Shown here in pieces: positions 1 through 9,535 of a stretch of 64,000 nt of DNA (position 1 is the first letter of the stretch; the number at the start of each line of letters is the position of its first letter). Under the pieces are notes generated by a model, which did not search any database, was not told where the DNA came from, and worked only from the letters and a program-made list of their open reading frames with translations. This stretch comes from G965247265 sp965247265 (lineage in GTDB: Bacteria; Pseudomonadota; Gammaproteobacteria; UBA4575): NCBI GenBank assembly GCA_965247265.1, contig OZ252002.1, forward strand, positions 1,426,001-1,490,000. Reading direction: 5' to 3'. The position numbers and the translations under genes are program-made.

Positions 1-1
1 A

Positions 2-649
2 GTTGAGGGGATGAAAGTACTTGGTGGAGAAATATCTACAAGAGCTATAAATGGTGAGGTTGAAAAGCCATATGAAATTAACATCACGTGGCTTACTTCA
101 ATGGAAGGCACTGCAGAAGGTAAGGATGATTTCCATGTTGCTAGATATATATGTTCCCAAATAGTAAAGCTAGGGTTAAAAGGCATACCTGCTTTTTATT
201 TAAATAGCATTCTTGGTACAAAAAATGATATTGAAAGATATTCAATCACAAAAAATAAAAGATCGATTAATCGAAAGCAGTGGGATTTTGATGACATAGA
301 GTCTAAATTAAGTGATGTAAACTCTATATCTTATAAGATATATTTTGAAATTAAGAGGCTAAGTTCAATAAAATCAAGGCAATCTGCATTTCACCCTAAT
401 GCCACTCAATATATTTTACATATTGGAAAATCATTGTTCGAGTTTTGGCGACAAAGTATAGATCAAGAACAAAGTATTTTCGCAATCCATAATTTAACCA
501 ACGACGAGAAAAAATTCTCATTATCTAATATAAATCTCACGTTGACAGAAAATTGGTTTGAATTAATTTCTTGGGATATAATTGATTTAACACAGAATAA
601 AATAAATTTGAAGCCCTATCAGTGTTTATGGATAACAAACAAAACATAG
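2..649 (+). CDS. GH13_18-type sucrose/glucosylglycerate phosphorylase, C-terminal part (5' end outside window)
   Basis: The reading frame is open to the left edge (V-E-G before the first Met at 11), so this is the C-terminal third of a longer gene. The stretch PYEINITWL, then VARYICSQIVKLGLKGIPAFYLNSILG and the late AFHPNATQ segment match the end of GH13 subfamily 18 phosphorylases, which reversibly phosphorolyse sucrose or glucosylglycerate in the cytosol. The convergent neighbours, a GpgS-type glucosyltransferase and an MPGP-type phosphatase, favour glucosylglycerate as substrate. That assignment is from context; the catalytic residues lie upstream of the window. The stop is only 8 bp from the stop of the convergent gene. 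Confidence 0.72.
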   Translation, partial: VEGMKVLGGEISTRAINGEVEKPYEINITWLTSMEGTAEGKDDFHVARYICSQIVKLGLKGIPAFYLNSILGTKNDIERYSITKNKRSINRKQWDFDDIESKLSDVNSISYKIYFEIKRLSSIKSRQSAFHPNATQYILHIGKSLFEFWRQSIDQEQSIFAIHNLTNDEKKFSLSNINLTLTENWFELISWDIIDLTQNKINLKPYQCLWITNKT

Positions 650-657
650 TGTGTTAA

Positions 658-1821
658 TCAGGTGTTATCTTTAGATACTGCATCAAATAATAAGGGTAAA
701 ACATTGGGTATTGCGCTTGCGACACGAGACCATGTAGGCATAAACGGTGTTTCCATTGGGTTTGATAAAAATTTATCACCTGCATCCATAATATTTTGAG
801 CAAATAACTCAACAATACTTTCTTCTTTGTGTCGATCAACGACAAGTTGATTCATCGCAGCATCATTTTGATAATTGTCAATTAAATCCAGTGCGCGTCG
901 ATAATATAACGCTTTAATAGTACGAAATAATTCTGGCGTAAGCGTAACGCCATGTGTAGCCAGCTTTCTATAAATTATTTTAGAAATATCAACGCTCAAT
1001 TTTGAAAGACCAGACTCTTGATTATCTTCTGATAGTATTTGATGCTTATGATCATAACAATCAGCAATATCAACTTGGCAGATTCGTTGATTGGAATAGC
1101 GACGGTACATTTCTGAAAGTATCCCAATCTCAATACACCAGTCACTCGGTATTCGTAATGAATGAACAACGCCAGAACGCATCGAAAACTCGCCGGCAAG
1201 CACATAACGGAAGCTTCCTAAAAAGTCTAAATAATCGTGCGGGTCAATGGCTTGTTTTAATGCTGTGAGTAAGGGGAGCACTAGTAGTCTTGAGACACGC
1301 CCAGAAAACTGGTCATCATGTGCTCGTTAGTAATAACCTTTGCAAAACACATAATCGAATGTTGGGTGTACAACTGGGTAAAGTAATTTTGCGGGGATAC
1401 TGCGATCATATGTTAAAATATCACAATCGTGTAAAGCAACCGCTTTAGATTTACCTGAAGCTAGGTAATAACCAAGGCAATACCAGACATTTCTGCCTTT
1501 GCCTTCCTCATTGGGTGCAAGACTGTGTTCGTGAATTGCTTTGTCAATTTCGCGTAATTTAGGGCCGTCATTCCACAGAATTATATAATGTTGTGGAAGT
1601 TTGCTAAAGAATTCATTTGCATGAACAAATTGCTCTTCATTTGCAGCATCTAAACCAATAATTATTTCAGAAATATAGGACGCATGTGACAAGTGTTCAA
1701 TTATATCATGTAAAGCGGGTCCTTGGAGTTCTGAATATAAACAAGGCAGGATTAGTGACATGGGTCGTGTTGCACTCCATTCATTCAACTCAGCTTCAAT
1801 TGATTCCGTATAACGTTGCAA
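658..1821 (-). pseudogene. gpgS: Glucosyl-3-phosphoglycerate synthase (GpgS-like), interrupted by one in-frame TAA
   Basis: Two open segments (1821-1330 and 1326-658) lie in the same frame, separated only by TAA at 1327-1329. Read through, the gene has 387 codons, about the usual length. It shows a GT2/GT81-like N-terminus, a GKGRN motif at residues 107-111 and a DxD metal/nucleotide motif (HDCD, residues 131-134). The stop lies in the conserved CKGYY-x-R stretch, just before a run resembling the family's GRVTRL segment. The family transfers glucose from NDP-glucose to 3-phosphoglycerate, the first step to the osmolyte glucosylglycerate. One base change (for example TCA to TAA) would explain the lesion; a sequencing error or read-through cannot be excluded. 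The downstream segment could restart at GTG 1281 but would lack the DxD domain. Confidence 0.75.
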
Positions 1822-1845
1822 TTACTTCATTTTGGTAAAAATCGG

Positions 1846-2655
1846 TCATTCAAAATTTTTCCTAAATAAATTTAGTAGTGTGTCGTTCCAACCTTTTGGG
1901 CCTTCATTAGGTGCAAATATTATTTTATCTGATTCCTCAATTGATGCCATTGCTACGTGTGGATTAGGTATCACAACACCATAATCAGCCGTTTTGAGCA
2001 TTTTATAATCATTTGGGCTGTCACCTAAAGCGATTGAGGTGATAGATTTGTTACCGTTATTTTTATATTTTTGTAACAATAAGGACATCGTTGTAGCTTT
2101 ATCATGTATCCCCATGACGTGATGAAATCGCCCACCTCTTAACAACTGCAAATTAAGTAATTCAAGTTGCTTCGAAAATTCAGTAAGTTTACTTTGGCTA
2201 TCGTTCCAGAGAATGGGTTCGGTGCACTTGCGCTGGTTTGCGCCTATAGCTTGACTTTCGCTCAAGTCAGTATTGTTCATGATTTCACTTGTTGTTAAGG
2301 TGCTAAAAGACTGAAATTCATACATAGAATGTTGTTTCTGTAGTACCTGATTAATTTCTTCACGAGGCAACCCAATCATTATTTTTTCGTATCCTGTACG
2401 TGTGGGTGTATTTAATAAAAAGTAGTTTTTTGGTATGCAAAGAAGCGCACCATTTTCAGCAATATATGGGTGATAAAAATTAGTTTCAGCGCATAGATTC
2501 TCAATTTCAATTGAAGTCTTGCTGCTCGTAAAAATAAGTGGGATGTTGTTCTCGCGAATATAATCTAAACATGGTTTGGCAGCAGTATAACTGTAATTAT
2601 TATGGCCTAAAAGCGTGCCATCTAAATCTGAAAAAACAATTATGAATACGCTCAT
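1846..2655 (-). CDS. HAD phosphatase of the mannosyl/glucosyl-3-phosphoglycerate phosphatase family
   Basis: 269 residues beginning with the HAD motif FSDLDGTLL (nucleophile Asp and Asp+2 both present). It continues with the Cof/MPGP-type motif II (FTSSKT), a YIAENGA segment and a late GDSPNDYKML motif binding Mg2+. The family removes phosphate from mannosyl- or glucosyl-3-phosphoglycerate. It sits 24 bp upstream of the broken synthase in the same direction, as expected for a gpgP-gpgS pair. It looks intact even though its partner is interrupted. Glucosyl rather than mannosyl specificity is inferred from the neighbours. Confidence 0.8.
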   Translation of the reverse strand: MSVFIIVFSDLDGTLLGHNNYSYTAAKPCLDYIRENNIPLIFTSSKTSIEIENLCAETNFYHPYIAENGALLCIPKNYFLLNTPTRTGYEKIMIGLPREEINQVLQKQHSMYEFQSFSTLTTSEIMNNTDLSESQAIGANQRKCTEPILWNDSQSKLTEFSKQLELLNLQLLRGGRFHHVMGIHDKATTMSLLLQKYKNNGNKSITSIALGDSPNDYKMLKTADYGVVIPNPHVAMASIEESDKIIFAPNEGPKGWNDTLLNLFRKNFE

Positions 2656-2726
2656 CGGAACGTTGTAGAGTTTAGTTTTTAGTGTTAATTAGTATAACTA
2701 CAAATATAAATATTAGAATAAATATA

Positions 2727-3548
2727 TCATGCTTGAAATACACTAATATTATCTATAAATCTTTTTGCAAGTCCGAGTAATTCCAGGCTGTTATTTACTA
2801 TACTATTTGGCTGATAAGGGTGTTTCGGTGTACCTGGAAATATTTTATCAATCCATTCTTGGTCCCAATTTGCTCCATTATAGAATATTGCAGTTACATT
2901 AGCTTTTTTTGCTGCAATAACGTCCGTGGTGCTATCACCTATATACCAGACATGGTTGCCAGGCTTGACGTTTAAATTATTTAAAACTTTTAGTACTAAA
3001 TCTGGTGCAGGTTTGCGATGTTCTACATCATCTCCACATACACATGTATCGAAAATGTCTGACCAGTCTGATCCTCCCACACATTTGATTTCATGCTCTA
3101 AAAATTCACGATTTCTATTGGTAAGAACAGCTAATGATAGATTCATTGATTTCAATTCGCAAAGGACAGATTCAATCCTTTCTTCAAATGGAGAAACTGT
3201 CCCAAAATAGTTCCTATAAGCTTTATCAAAGGCATGATGAGCAATTTTTTTGGCTTGATCATCTTCTCCAAATAAAACTTCAAAAATATCTGTTCTTGAA
3301 ATTTTTCTGGATTCCTTTATTTTTGGATGTAGTTTCTTATATTCATTGACATACTTTACAAGCTTTGCGTCATCTAAAGTTTTACAATCATCTAGTTTTA
3401 TTAGTCTGTTGATTAAGCCTAAGTCATCTAAGCGAGGTAAAACATCATCAATTGCATAATACGTCGCATCGTGTGTATCTACTAATGTGGCATGCCAATC
3501 AAAAATCATGACTGTTGGTGCAGCATGCGGAAAATCTAAAATACTCAT
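2727..3548 (-). CDS. HAD-superfamily hydrolase, phosphoglycolate-phosphatase-like, atypical motif I
   Basis: About 273 residues from the ATG at 3548 (MSILDF). An upstream ATG at 3590 would overlap the preceding gene by 35 bp, and the 3548 start leaves a normal 7-bp gap. Motif I reads FDWHATLVDT: the nucleophile Asp (residue 17) is present, but the usual Asp+2 acid/base and following Gly are His and Ala. Motif II (VLTNRN), the motif III Lys (HRKPAPD) and motif IV (GDSTTDV) are intact. The Trp-x pattern recalls phosphonoacetaldehyde hydrolase (DWAGT). Substrate unknown; a phosphatase or C-P/C-halide hydrolase is possible. Confidence 0.7.
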   Translation of the reverse strand: MSILDFPHAAPTVMIFDWHATLVDTHDATYYAIDDVLPRLDDLGLINRLIKLDDCKTLDDAKLVKYVNEYKKLHPKIKESRKISRTDIFEVLFGEDDQAKKIAHHAFDKAYRNYFGTVSPFEERIESVLCELKSMNLSLAVLTNRNREFLEHEIKCVGGSDWSDIFDTCVCGDDVEHRKPAPDLVLKVLNNLNVKPGNHVWYIGDSTTDVIAAKKANVTAIFYNGANWDQEWIDKIFPGTPKHPYQPNSIVNNSLELLGLAKRFIDNISVFQA

Positions 3549-3555
3549 AAACTTT

Positions 3556-3933
3556 TTAATTTCGATGTTTTTTAAATAATAATACCCCACTGATGATGCA
3601 ATAGAGCAGTACTATTAGTAGGCCAATGAATTCGCGAACAACCTCTACGTATGTATTTTCATCAGACATGGGGGAAAAGATGTCGCTGTAATTAGATGTT
3701 TGGATGTAATCAAATACACCAGGGATGGCTTGCACTATCATAATTACGCATATCATGCTAAGCATGATTGTCCATGCCTTTACACAGCTTATACAATTCT
3801 TGAAATACATTAAGATTGCTAAAAGGGCAGTTGCAGTATAAAGACTTATCCATTGCAATCGATCTGGATCATTCCATTGAAGAATAGCAAATCCAAACAT
3901 AATGATACTGAATATGATGTTCAGTAAATTCAT
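3556..3933 (-). CDS. TMEM220-like small membrane protein
   Basis: 125 residues with about four hydrophobic segments (roughly 3-18, 30-45, 53-70 and 100-120). It has the ILQWNDPD stretch near the N-terminus and REFIGLLI near the C-terminus that mark the transmembrane family 220 helix domain. Function of the family is not known. It precedes the HAD gene in the same direction with a short gap, so the two are probably co-transcribed. Confidence 0.65.
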   Translation of the reverse strand: MNLLNIIFSIIMFGFAILQWNDPDRLQWISLYTATALLAILMYFKNCISCVKAWTIMLSMICVIMIVQAIPGVFDYIQTSNYSDIFSPMSDENTYVEVVREFIGLLIVLLYCIISGVLLFKKHRN

Positions 3934-4028
3934 GATCTAAAAGCGTACAGCCATAGCAAGTGTTGGAAAAGCTCAAGAGAAAATAATTAGGCACTACAAG
4001 CTAGAAGAAGCTTATATGAATTAAACGG

Positions 4029-4598
4029 TTACCAGGTACGCGGCTTTCCTATATCAACGTGTAAGAAGTTACTTTTTGCATAATAGCCCACGCCCCCTGC
4101 CTGAAGCGCAACGGCAGTTGAATGCAATTTATTCAGCGCTATGTCAGGCAAGCGAATATCAATGGCTTTACCTTGCATATGTAAGCTTTTTTTGGCGACC
4201 CCATCGCTATTTTTTCGCAACTTAATATTGGTTTCAGGGGAACGATAACCCGATATGACGTGAAAAGGTGCATTTGAGCCACATTTCTCGTGAAGAAGAT
4301 GTAGCAGATCAAGAAGAGCAGGGTCCATTTTGTGTGCTTTTTCGGCGCGATGATCACGCAATATATAGCTGATTTCACTTAAACCCTTATGTTGGTATTG
4401 GCCGTTGGCCCAATAGCACGCTTCCAATAATTCGTCAGTATGTAAGTTTAATAATGTTAAAGAACGTTCTGAAATAGCCTTGGTATTTGCATGAATAACT
4501 AGGGGTAATGCACTTGTTGTTACAACTGCAGCAGATTGCGTTATTAACTTACGCCGAATAAGGTTAATAGAGTCATGAGACCCATTAAATACGCTCAC
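4029..4598 (-). CDS. DUF882/YcbK-like peptidoglycan peptidase (M15 family) with Tat-like signal
   Basis: 189 residues from a GTG preceded by AAGGA. The N-terminus has twin arginines (LIRRKLI) followed by a hydrophobic stretch, resembling the Tat signal of E. coli YcbK (MepK). The mature part has ISGYRSPETN, a KSLHMQGKAIDIR zinc-binding stretch and a late FLHVDIG, the His/Asp/His zinc motif of this family. Relatives cleave peptide cross-links in periplasmic murein. It lies 14 bp downstream of the L,D-transpeptidase gene, so a shared cell-wall job is likely: MepK cuts the 3-3 links that L,D-transpeptidases make. Confidence 0.8.
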   Translation of the reverse strand: MSVFNGSHDSINLIRRKLITQSAAVVTTSALPLVIHANTKAISERSLTLLNLHTDELLEACYWANGQYQHKGLSEISYILRDHRAEKAHKMDPALLDLLHLLHEKCGSNAPFHVISGYRSPETNIKLRKNSDGVAKKSLHMQGKAIDIRLPDIALNKLHSTAVALQAGGVGYYAKSNFLHVDIGKPRTW

Positions 4599-4612
4599 AA
4601 ATTATCCTTGTA

Positions 4613-6316
4613 TTAATGCGTGTATTTATTGCTCGGCGCATTATACAAGGAAGTTACGTATTGGCTATCTCGTTTGTAGATGTCTGGTCGAAAATTGACG
4701 ATGCCTTGATCGTCTACCCAGGCAGTAAAATAGGTAATGTGAATCGGTATAGATTTTTCTAGTTTTACTGTTCTAGTTTGATTTCGGTTTAATAATACAA
4801 ATAAATCATCTTTGGACCATGTATGGTCATTTGCAAGCAATGCTTCAGCGAGACCAAATGGATCTTCGACTCGAATACATCTATGGCTAAATGCGCGCTG
4901 CTTGCGACTAAATAAATTGCGAGACGGTGTATCGTACAAATATACATTATAAGCATTGGGGAATATGAATTTTATTCTACCTAAAGAATTTCCTTTTCCA
5001 GGATCTTGTCGGATTCTCAAAGGTGCATCTGCTAAATTGATGCTTAATCAGTCTATCGTTTCAGGATTAATTAATTTTGTCTGATTATCTATTTTCCCTA
5101 AAACTTTCATATTATGTTTTTCAAGATAGCTTGGGTCATGTAAAAGTTTTGGAATTATTTCGTTGCTTGTAATTGAATTAGGTACATGCCAATAAGGATT
5201 CAATACAAGTTCAGTGAGCTCGGAAGACAACAGTGGTGTTTTATGTTTCTTTTTCCCTACAACTACACGTGATTGATAAATTGTTCGATCATTTTCAATT
5301 AGATATAACCTGTATTCAGGAATATTTATAATCAAATGTCGATCATTGCTGAAATCGGGAAGATGTCTTGTGCGTTCTAGATTAAGTTCTAACTGGTGAA
5401 TGCGATCTGAAATTGGTTTGTTTAATTCTTGTACTGTATCTTGTCCTAAAATTCCGTCCGCTTCTAATCCATGCCTCATCTGGAACTTGCTAAGCGCAAG
5501 TGCAACGGACTCGTCAAGTAACTCGCTATATAAGTCTATGTCCCCATGTAAACTGTTACTGGAGTAATCACCTAATGCAAAAAGTCTTTTTTTAAGCTTT
5601 ATAACTTCATTTGAGAAATCACCAACAGAAAGAGATTTTCGAGTTAGCATAATTGGATTCTGGATTTCTTCTATTGCTCGATACTGTTGCAGCGCAGCAG
5701 ATAATTTTTCATAGTTTGCGTTTTGTGGGAGAAAGTTTTCGAGCGCGATGGTTATTGCGTGATTAATTAGCGCTTCATTTAGAATATCTAAGAGAGAATA
5801 TTGTTCAACTAAAAAATTGTTTGTTCTGCTGAATTTACCTGTTGCTAGATGTTTGGAGAGTTTTATGTACGCGTGAGTAAACGTGACATCTGATTTGCTT
5901 ATAAGGTTAGGGTCTGAAATTGTAGATTGAAGGAAATACTTTATTATATCTACATCATAATCATATGGATTTAGCCCAAAGTTTTCTGCTTGCTGCAGTA
6001 TTGTATAAAGCTCTTTGGCATTGCCATTAAAATTTACGCCATTGCTCCAAATCAAGTTATAATGTTGTAATTCATATAAGTAGTTAATTTCATCTTTATA
6101 GGAAAAATTTGAATTTTCAAGCGCATATTCAATATTATTTTTTTGTGTCTTTTTTAAATTAGTCGTGCCATTTACATGGTTTGGTGTATTGGCAACAGCA
6201 GGTGAGAATAAACTTAATGCGAGAAGACATAGTACCAGAGTCACTAATAATAAATTATTAGCGATTGTGTGACATGAATGTGCAGCAATAGTTAACTGCT
6301 TTCTTACCATTCTCAC
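4613..6316 (-). pseudogene. YcbB/LdtD-type L,D-transpeptidase, broken by an in-frame TGA and missing catalytic-domain residues
   Basis: One frame of 568 codons is interrupted only by TGA at 5048-5050 (codon 423), where the family usually has Trp in a 'DW' pair. The N-terminal half has a membrane anchor or signal (about residues 20-43), a peptidoglycan-binding domain (about 225-300) and the start of the YkuD domain (LIINIPEYRLYLIE). Beyond the stop follow RQDPGKGNSLGRIKFIFPN and the active-site region. There the usual LHDTP reads LYDTP (Tyr 461) and the usual SHGC reads SHRC (Cys 480 retained). The extra loss of conserved residues argues for true decay rather than only a sequencing error. A functional protein is unlikely. 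Confidence 0.78.
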
Positions 6317-6649
6317 CCTCTCTAAACTATTATAATTATGTTCCTGTATTCAATTACTTACTTTATGAAATATTATATTTAGCTTCTTTGCTGTATATCA
6401 CAATCATTCAAATACAGATTCCATGAAAATACTGCTTCTGCATAAATAAAAGAAACTTCTCATATTTATAAAGACCCATGAATTCAGTTATTTATGACAA
6501 TTAATAATTAAGTAATAGAAGGGCATTGCCGCGCATTATTTTTTAACATTTGTTATTTTTTTAGTTAACCAGTTTGCGTTAGCATTCGATACCCATACAA
6601 AAACTGTTAGAATAAAACACACTTATAAAAACAAATACTTCACTCATTC
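6317..6649. other. Divergent intergenic region between the transpeptidase remnant and cysS
   Basis: 333 bp, very AT-rich, with no convincing ORF on either strand. It must hold the promoters for both divergent genes. A TTAGAAT hexamer-like stretch about 45 bp before cysS is a possible -10 element, but no good -35 pairs with it. No other structure was seen. Confidence 0.4.
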
Positions 6650-8026
6650 ATGAGTATATTCATCTACAATACACTTGCCCGCGTAAAGGAAGAATTTTGT
6701 CCTGCTGATCCGCAGCGTGTAACCATGTATGTTTGCGGCCCTACTGTTTATAGTCATCCGCATATTGGTAATGCCAGGCCAGCAGTAGTATTTGATGTAT
6801 TTTTTCGATTACTAAAAAACGAATTTAAGAATGTCGTGTATACAAGAAATATTACAGATGTAGATGACAAAATTAACGCTGCCGCCCTTAAAGAGAATGT
6901 AACAATTGATGTTATCAGTGAGCGGTATAGCAATGTATATCATGAAGACATGAAGGAATTAGGGGTATTGCAGCCCACTATTGAACCGCGCGTTACAGAG
7001 CATATGACTGAAATCATAGATATGATTCAGCGACTCATAGATTCTGGAAATGCCTACAAGGCTGAGGGTCATGTTTTATTCAACGTGCCTTCGTATTCCG
7101 AGTATGGAAAATTGTCGGGTCGTAATAGAAAAGACATGGTCGCAGGGGCACGAATTGAAGTTGCGCCATATAAAGATGATCCTGCTGATTTTGTATTGTG
7201 GAAGCCGTCAGTTAAGGATCAACCGGCGTGGGATAGTCCATGGGGCAGCGGTCGTCCTGGCTGGCATATAGAGTGTTCAACAATGATTGAAAAACATCTT
7301 GGAGACACCATTGATATACATGGCGGTGGGCAAGATTTAGTTTTTCCGCATCATGAAAATGAAAGAGCACAAAGTACTTGTGCACATGACGGGAAATTAT
7401 TTAGCCGATATTGGATGCATAATGGATTTGTAAATGTAAATCATGAAAAGATGTCAAAATCGTTAGGAAATGTTTTATTAGTACATGACCTACTCCAAGA
7501 TGCGCCTGGTGAAGCTATTCGCGTTACCTTACTTGCTACTCATTATCGAAGTCCATTGGATTGGACCGATGATGCTTTATCCCAATCATGTAAAATATTG
7601 GACCGGCTATATGGTGCATTACAACAACTTGAAAGTTTTGACGCGAGCGTTTCAGAAAAGGATGTACCAGAAGCGTTTCTTAATGCACTGAAAGATGATT
7701 TAAATACGCCTGAGGCTTTTGCGGAGTTGCATAAATTAGCAAAACAGGCAACCACTGTTACAGATGAAGATTCACGTATAAGAATTAAAAAGCAAATGCT
7801 CGCAGCAGGAAATCTTATAGGCATACTACAACAAGAACCAAAATCATGGTTTCGCGGTAGTGGTGAGATTAACGAATATGAAATTAATAATTTAGTAGAA
7901 TTACGATTACAAGCGAAAAGAGAGAAGGACTATTCATTAGCAGATGAAATTAGAGAGAAATTAACGATTATGGGTGTTGAAATTCAAGATAAGCCAGATG
8001 GAACTTCAGGTTGGAGAAAGAAGTAA
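6650..8026 (+). CDS. cysS: Cysteinyl-tRNA synthetase
   Basis: 458 residues, normal for the family. This class I synthetase charges tRNA-Cys with cysteine in the cytosol. The zinc-binding YVCGPT (Cys 29), HIGH-type motif HIGN (residues 38-41), the HIECSTM and HGGGQDLVFPHHENERAQS zinc-site segments and the KMSKS signature (residues 267-271) are all present. The C-terminus carries the RLQAKREKDYSLADEIR tRNA-binding stretch. It is a single gene with its own upstream region. Confidence 0.97.
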   Translation: MSIFIYNTLARVKEEFCPADPQRVTMYVCGPTVYSHPHIGNARPAVVFDVFFRLLKNEFKNVVYTRNITDVDDKINAAALKENVTIDVISERYSNVYHEDMKELGVLQPTIEPRVTEHMTEIIDMIQRLIDSGNAYKAEGHVLFNVPSYSEYGKLSGRNRKDMVAGARIEVAPYKDDPADFVLWKPSVKDQPAWDSPWGSGRPGWHIECSTMIEKHLGDTIDIHGGGQDLVFPHHENERAQSTCAHDGKLFSRYWMHNGFVNVNHEKMSKSLGNVLLVHDLLQDAPGEAIRVTLLATHYRSPLDWTDDALSQSCKILDRLYGALQQLESFDASVSEKDVPEAFLNALKDDLNTPEAFAELHKLAKQATTVTDEDSRIRIKKQMLAAGNLIGILQQEPKSWFRGSGEINEYEINNLVELRLQAKREKDYSLADEIREKLTIMGVEIQDKPDGTSGWRKK

Positions 8027-8104
8027 TGTGCCAATTAAGTTACTATGCTTGTAATTGAGACAGTATTGCCATGAAATATAAAGCCAAGCAAAATTAATCT
8101 AAAA

Positions 8105-8353
8105 ATGAGAGGCTACGTTCCTCCAGATCCAGAAGGCGGGGTTTCAAAATTACACTATGCAGTGGTATATGTGCCGAAAAGAAATAGAAATCGATTTGCT
8201 GCAAACTGTGTAGAAATCAAAGCTAGCGAAGAAGATGCGCTAGCTGCATCAGATAACACCAGTAAGCAATATTCAGCAAAGGTGTTGGGTCCCTCAAAGT
8301 CATCTGAAGGCCAATTACTATATTATTTAGTCGAATGGCTAGAGCCAAAATAG
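8105..8353 (+). CDS. Small protein of unknown function at the edge of the C1 island
   Basis: 82 residues, not recognised. It begins MRGYVPPDPEGG, is rich in Lys/Arg in its first half (VPKRNRNRF), has one cysteine (FAANCVEI) and ends with an aromatic YYLVEWLEP. No signal or membrane segment is visible, so it is probably cytosolic. It lies 78 bp after cysS and 112 bp before the RFAP synthase gene in the same direction. Whether it belongs to either is open. Confidence 0.55.
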   Translation: MRGYVPPDPEGGVSKLHYAVVYVPKRNRNRFAANCVEIKASEEDALAASDNTSKQYSAKVLGPSKSSEGQLLYYLVEWLEPK

Positions 8354-8465
8354 CTGTCGAAATTTTGGATTAATTAATTGAAATAATTTATCCATTTTTG
8401 GCTTAAGCTAATTTGTTAATAAATTCCCTAGAGTTCAGTAGCCCGAATCAACTAGAATTGAGTTT

Positions 8466-9455
8466 ATGGGCACCACACACATTTATATAGAAGCACCGGC
8501 ACGGCTGCATCTTGGATTTTTAGATCTCGATGGCGGTCTTGGTAGGCGCTTTGGCGGACTGGGTCTCGCCATCAATGATATCGCTACTAAAATTTCAATT
8601 TGTCAGGCTGATGTAATTAGCGTTATTGGAGATCCGTCGGGTCGAGTGCAAAAATATGCAGAGAACTTTTTTTCCAGGAAGGGACTTGCAGGTGGTTGTC
8701 GTATAGAGGTTAAAGAGCAGATTATTGATCATTCAGGCCTAGGTTCTGGTACTCAACTTGCCTTATCAGTAGGTACTTCTATCTCTCAATTAAACAAATT
8801 AGATTGTACAAGTAATGACATTGCAGGGATGCTCAATCGCGGGGCGCGTTCTGGTATAGGTATTGGGGCATTCGATCAAGGAGGATTTTTAGTAGATGCT
8901 GGAAGAGATACAGACTGCTCTGTTCCACCAATTGTATCGCGCAACGAATTTCCATCAAATTGGCGGATTATTCTTGTTTTTGATACCGATGCACGAGGAT
9001 TGCATGGGAATGATGAACATACATCATTTTCTGCTTTGCCACCCTTTACAGCACAAAAAGCAGCATATTTGTGCCACTTATTGGTGATGAAAATATTGCC
9101 TGGTATTAGTGAAGAGAAAATTGGTGGTTTTAGCGAGGGTGTTGCTGAAGTGCAAAGGTGTATAGGTGAAACTTTCGCATCAGCTCAAGGGGGGCGTTAT
9201 ACTAGCCGAATTGTTGGTAATGCAATAAATTACCTTGAATCTATAGGTATTCAAGGTGTAGGCCAAAGCTCCTGGGGCCCAACAGGGTTTGCATTCGTTG
9301 ATAGTGAGACGCAGGCTCATACAGTGCTGCGTGACCTTCAAGCTAAATTTAGCGAGAATAAAAATTTACAATTTAAAATAGTATCCGGTAGAAACACCGG
9401 AGCAATAATAGAACAACAAGACATCATTTCTTTACCCCAAGTAAATAAGTCTTAA
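8466..9455 (+). CDS. mptG: Beta-ribofuranosylaminobenzene 5'-phosphate (RFAP) synthase
   Basis: 329 residues of the GHMP kinase fold: N-terminal substrate segment (APARLHLGFLDLDGGLGRRFGG), the Gly/Ser-rich loop HSGLGSGTQLALSVG, and a C-terminal SSWGPTGFAFV motif. RFAP synthase joins 4-aminobenzoate and PRPP with loss of CO2 and PPi. It is the first committed step that distinguishes H4MPT from folate. It opens the C1 island and is followed 80 bp later by mtdB. The pabB gene in the same island would supply the aminobenzoate. Confidence 0.92.
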   Translation: MGTTHIYIEAPARLHLGFLDLDGGLGRRFGGLGLAINDIATKISICQADVISVIGDPSGRVQKYAENFFSRKGLAGGCRIEVKEQIIDHSGLGSGTQLALSVGTSISQLNKLDCTSNDIAGMLNRGARSGIGIGAFDQGGFLVDAGRDTDCSVPPIVSRNEFPSNWRIILVFDTDARGLHGNDEHTSFSALPPFTAQKAAYLCHLLVMKILPGISEEKIGGFSEGVAEVQRCIGETFASAQGGRYTSRIVGNAINYLESIGIQGVGQSSWGPTGFAFVDSETQAHTVLRDLQAKFSENKNLQFKIVSGRNTGAIIEQQDIISLPQVNKS

Positions 9456-9535
9456 AAATTAATTTTATGTAATTCACAAGCATGCTTGTGTTTTATATAT
9501 TTGATTAACAAACAGAAATAGGAAATAGAAATAAA

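Noticed and set aside
5048..5050. TGA at a Trp position could mean a recoded UGA = Trp genetic code
   Set aside because: prfB is present with the standard in-frame UGA frameshift control, other genes use TGA as a normal stop, and the transpeptidase also lost other conserved residues.
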